Below are positions 61,408 through 64,000 of a DNA stretch of 64,000 nt, one piece after another (the stretch's first letter is position 1; the number at the start of each line of letters is the position of its first letter). The notes beneath the pieces are model-generated. The model made no database searches and was not told where the DNA came from. It saw only the letters and a list, made by a program, of their open reading frames with translations. Where the stretch lies: NCBI GenBank assembly GCA_963767245.1, contig CAVYDG010000015.1, forward strand, positions 12,274 through 76,273, written 5' to 3'. The stretch is from Roseiarcus sp963767245. Lineage in GTDB: Bacteria; Pseudomonadota; Alphaproteobacteria; Rhizobiales; Beijerinckiaceae. Made by a program: the position numbers and the translations under genes.

Positions 61408-62309
61408 TGACTGCGACCACCGACATCGCCACCTTCGAAGCTGCCAAGCGCCGGCCCGGCGAACGGCGGCGCTCGCGGATCATCCTCACGCTGCTGCTGT
61501 CACTGTTCCTCGTCTACAGCTTCGTGCCGCTGGTCTATCTGGTCCTATCGGCAACGAAGACGAATGGCGACCTGTTCACCACGTTTGGCTTCGGCTTCGG
61601 CACCGAGTTCAACCTCTGGCAAAATCTGAGCGATCTGCTGGCGCACGACAACGGCGTCTTCATGCGCTGGATGTTCAACAGCGTGCTCTATTCGACCGTC
61701 GCCGGGCTCGGTGCCGCGATCTTTGCTACCGCCGCAGGCTATGCGTTCGCCAAGTTCAAATTCGTCGGCCGCAATCTGCTGTTTGCGCTGGTCTTGGGCG
61801 CTGTGATGATCCCGCAGACGGCCCTCGTCGTGCCGATCTTCCTGCTGCTGGCGCTTTCGGGTCTCAGCGACAATCCGCTGGGCGTGATCCTGCCCTCGAT
61901 GATCTCGCCGATCGGCGTCTATCTGATGCGCGTCTATATCGAGCAGGGCGTCGACGACGAACTGCTCGACGCAGCGCGTATCGATGGTGCCGGCGAGTTC
62001 GTGATCTTCCGCGCCATCCTGCTGCGGCTGGTGGCGCCGGGCATGGTGACCGTGGCGCTGCTCTCGTTCGTCGGGACCTGGAATAATTACTTCCTCCCGC
62101 TCATCGTGCTGCGCTCGCAGGAGTACCAGCCGATCACAGTGGGCCTTGCGACCTGGTATCAGCTCGCGCAGCAGGGCGGTGGCGGCGGAGAGGTGCTGTT
62201 CTCGATCATCATCACCGGCGCGCTGGTCAGCATCATCCCGGTCATCGTGGTGTTCCTGCTGCTGCAGCGGTTCTGGCAGGGCGGCCTCACCGCCGGCTCC
62301 ATCAAATAG
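61404..62309 (+). CDS. Sugar ABC transporter permease, MalG-like
   Basis: 301 residues. Six membrane helices, starting SRIILTLLLSLFLVYSFVPL. The EAA loop is DELLDAARIDGAGEFVIFRA near residue 195. Forms the channel with the MalF-like subunit. No ATPase gene follows before the window ends; the ATPase may lie beyond the edge or be the orphan UgpC-like protein at 2-3 kb. Confidence 0.93.
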   Translation: MMTATTDIATFEAAKRRPGERRRSRIILTLLLSLFLVYSFVPLVYLVLSATKTNGDLFTTFGFGFGTEFNLWQNLSDLLAHDNGVFMRWMFNSVLYSTVAGLGAAIFATAAGYAFAKFKFVGRNLLFALVLGAVMIPQTALVVPIFLLLALSGLSDNPLGVILPSMISPIGVYLMRVYIEQGVDDELLDAARIDGAGEFVIFRAILLRLVAPGMVTVALLSFVGTWNNYFLPLIVLRSQEYQPITVGLATWYQLAQQGGGGGEVLFSIIITGALVSIIPVIVVFLLLQRFWQGGLTAGSIK

Positions 62310-62333
62310 ACTATCGCCTGGAGTTTTCCGACT

Positions 62334-64000
62334 ATGACGACGGCCTCGAAATCCTCGCCGCTCTCTGTCTGGCGGCCGATCTCGACCGACACTTTCCTCG
62401 TCGGCGCCCCGCATTATCCGGAGCATGTCGATGAGAGCTATTGGCAGCGCGACGCCGACCGCATGGCCGCGGCGGGTTTCAACACGGTGCGGCTTGCGGA
62501 ATTCGCCTGGCATATTATCGAGCCGCATGAGGGGACGTTCGACTTCGATTTATTCGACCGCGCCATAGATGTGCTGGGCAAGGCTGGCATCAAGACCATC
62601 ATGTGCACGCCGACGGCGACGCCGCCGCGCTGGCTGACGGCGCGTTATCCCGAAGTGTTGCGCGTCGATGCCAATGGCCGCGCCATGAGCCATGGCTCGC
62701 GCCAGCACGCCAATCTTGCGAGCGGAGTGTTCCGCGAGTATTCGAAGCGCATCACTAAAGCGATGGCCGAGCATTATCGCGGCAATTCGCACATCATCGG
62801 CTGGCAGACGGACAATGAGCTCAATACTTCTGGATCGCTGTCCTACGGTCCGGTGACTCTGGCCGAGTTCCAGGCCTTCCTCAAGGACAAGTACAAGACC
62901 ATCGCCGCGCTCAACGATGCGTGGGGCGGGCATTTCTGGGCCACCGCCTACGACGATTTCGCTCAAGTGGTGCTGCCCCTCGACTACGCCCCTGCGCCGG
63001 TCGGGCCGACCCATGTGGTCGACTATCACCGCTTCCTAGCCTTCGTCACGGCGCGGTTCCAGCACGATCAGGTGCTGATCCTGCGCGCCACCAATCCAGA
63101 CTGGTTCGTCTTCCACAATCTGGGGCGGATCGACGACATCGACTTCCGCGCCGAGTTCTCGACCGATCTCGATTTTCTCGGCTTCGACATCTATCCGCAC
63201 CTCTATGACGAGATGCAGCGCCTTGGGGGCGTCGGCGAGGCGCAGGCGCTGCATCTCGACATCTGCCGCGGCTTCACCGGCAACTTCATCGTGCCCGAGC
63301 AGCAATCGGGCTTCGGTGCGCAGCCGAACTTCTCGACGCTGACGCCCGAACCCGGCGAGATGCGCCGCATGGCCTATACCTCGGTGGCGCGCGGCGCCGA
63401 TGGCGTGATGTTCTTCCGCTGGCGGCCGGCGCATTTCGGCGCCGAGATCTATTGGATGGGCATCATCGATCACGACGACATCCCGCGGCGGCGCTATGAC
63501 GAGGCCAAGCAGTTTGCGGGTGAGGTCACGGCGCTCAAGGACAAGATCCTCGGCACGCATGTGCGCATGGATTTGGGCATCGCCGGATCAGATTTCGACA
63601 ATCAGGAGATGCACCGCTCCTACCCCATCGGCATGCCGAGCCCGCAGGACGATGCGACGCTGCTGCACCGCTATTGCTACCGCCACAACATCGCCTGCGG
63701 CTTCATCCATCCCGAGGATGATCTCAGCAAGCTCAAGGCGCTCTACGTGCCGCATTGGCTGAAATGGACCGATGCGTGGACGGCGCGGATCGAGGCCTTC
63801 GCTAAGGCGGGTGGAACGGTAATCCTGGGCGGCCGCACCGGATCACGCGACGTTAACAACCACGTCATCCGCGACACCTCGCCGGGCAAGACGCTCTCGG
63901 CGCTGGCCGGGATCACGGTCGAGGAGTTCGGGTTGCTGACGCCTATCGGCGGCGACGGCCTGTTCGAGCATGGCGGCCGCTTCGGTGCCAACACGGTGCG
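62334..64000 (+). CDS. Beta-galactosidase, GH42 (partial)
   Basis: At least 555 residues, cut by the right edge. The GH42 barrel begins FLVGAPHYPEHVDESYWQRD. The acid/base Glu is in IIGWQTDNELNTSG near residue 160 and the nucleophile Glu in NFIVPEQQSGFGAQPN near residue 321. HGSRQHANLASGVFREY is also typical. The trimerisation domain is partly present (LKALYVPHWLKWTDAWTARI). No signal peptide, so it acts in the cytoplasm on galactosides brought in by the transporter encoded just upstream. Confidence 0.93.
   Translation, partial: MTTASKSSPLSVWRPISTDTFLVGAPHYPEHVDESYWQRDADRMAAAGFNTVRLAEFAWHIIEPHEGTFDFDLFDRAIDVLGKAGIKTIMCTPTATPPRWLTARYPEVLRVDANGRAMSHGSRQHANLASGVFREYSKRITKAMAEHYRGNSHIIGWQTDNELNTSGSLSYGPVTLAEFQAFLKDKYKTIAALNDAWGGHFWATAYDDFAQVVLPLDYAPAPVGPTHVVDYHRFLAFVTARFQHDQVLILRATNPDWFVFHNLGRIDDIDFRAEFSTDLDFLGFDIYPHLYDEMQRLGGVGEAQALHLDICRGFTGNFIVPEQQSGFGAQPNFSTLTPEPGEMRRMAYTSVARGADGVMFFRWRPAHFGAEIYWMGIIDHDDIPRRRYDEAKQFAGEVTALKDKILGTHVRMDLGIAGSDFDNQEMHRSYPIGMPSPQDDATLLHRYCYRHNIACGFIHPEDDLSKLKALYVPHWLKWTDAWTARIEAFAKAGGTVILGGRTGSRDVNNHVIRDTSPGKTLSALAGITVEEFGLLTPIGGDGLFEHGGRFGANTV

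Noticed and set aside
1..64000. tRNA or rRNA genes
   Set aside because: Scanning by eye for T-arm patterns and rRNA core sequences gave nothing; a covariance-model search would be decisive.

Overview
The window is GC-rich DNA of an alphaproteobacterium, most likely in the Hyphomicrobiales. This inference rests on the gene families present: a GapR/DUF2312 protein, a DUF4167 protein, a CIRCE-like site before groESL, LigD/LigC-type NHEJ ligases, a TopB-like topoisomerase with a DUF5710 tail, and a 10-bp-scale mix of plasmid-like genes. No tRNA, rRNA or CRISPR array was seen. Most of the window reads as accessory DNA: transposases, truncated genes and single-base frameshifts surround two well-preserved metabolic blocks.

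Layout. 1-9.6 kb: an ISL3-type transposase running off the left edge, the 3' end of a sugar-hydrolase gene (DUF5605), an orphan sugar-ABC ATPase, decayed ligD and ligC genes, a membrane protein, a tiny hydrophobic peptide gene, and an IS3 element that cut a flavodoxin-fold oxidoreductase. 9.7-9.8 kb: the tail of an outer-membrane porin. 10.3-24.6 kb: one compact co-directional run of eleven intact genes. It holds a fumarylacetoacetate-hydrolase-family protein, an alpha/beta hydrolase and an amidohydrolase. A complete branched-chain-type ABC importer follows, with LivH and LivM fused and LivF fused to a UPF0261/Tm-1-like domain. Then come a PEP-hydrolase-like TIM-barrel protein, a flotillin, an SRPBCC protein and an SRPBCC-quinone-reductase fusion. 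This block is the best candidate for an undescribed system: import of an unknown carboxylate or amide compound coupled to its hydrolysis.

24.7-33.4 kb: after a frameshifted Gfo/Idh/MocA oxidoreductase lies a plasmid- or phage-like replication module. It has an HTH protein preceded by 10-bp tandem repeats, a Prim-Pol primase, a P-loop protein with an altered Walker A, a TubC-docking-like fragment, a ParB-domain protein and several small unknowns. No integrase was found. 33.5-50 kb: a frameshifted 7Fe ferredoxin, groESL, a conserved 415-residue unknown, a topoisomerase III, an LssY_C membrane protein, a pterin dehydratase, a DUF2237 protein, an IS200 element, gapR, recD2, an exonuclease with a frameshift and a DUF4167 protein, with several gene remnants between them.

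50.6-64 kb: an MFS exporter, a GFA-family protein, a TetR-VOC-DoxX-MFS operon with a palindromic operator, and an aldo/keto reductase. Last is a sugar-use cluster: ROK regulator, Tat-exported sugar-binding protein, two permeases and a GH42 beta-galactosidase cut by the right edge. This cluster has no ATPase inside the window, while the orphan ATPase at 2 kb has no permeases beside it. Frameshifts are frequent in the flanking DNA and absent from the 10-24 kb and 53-64 kb blocks, so real decay is more likely than uniform sequencing error, although several shifts sit in short base runs.
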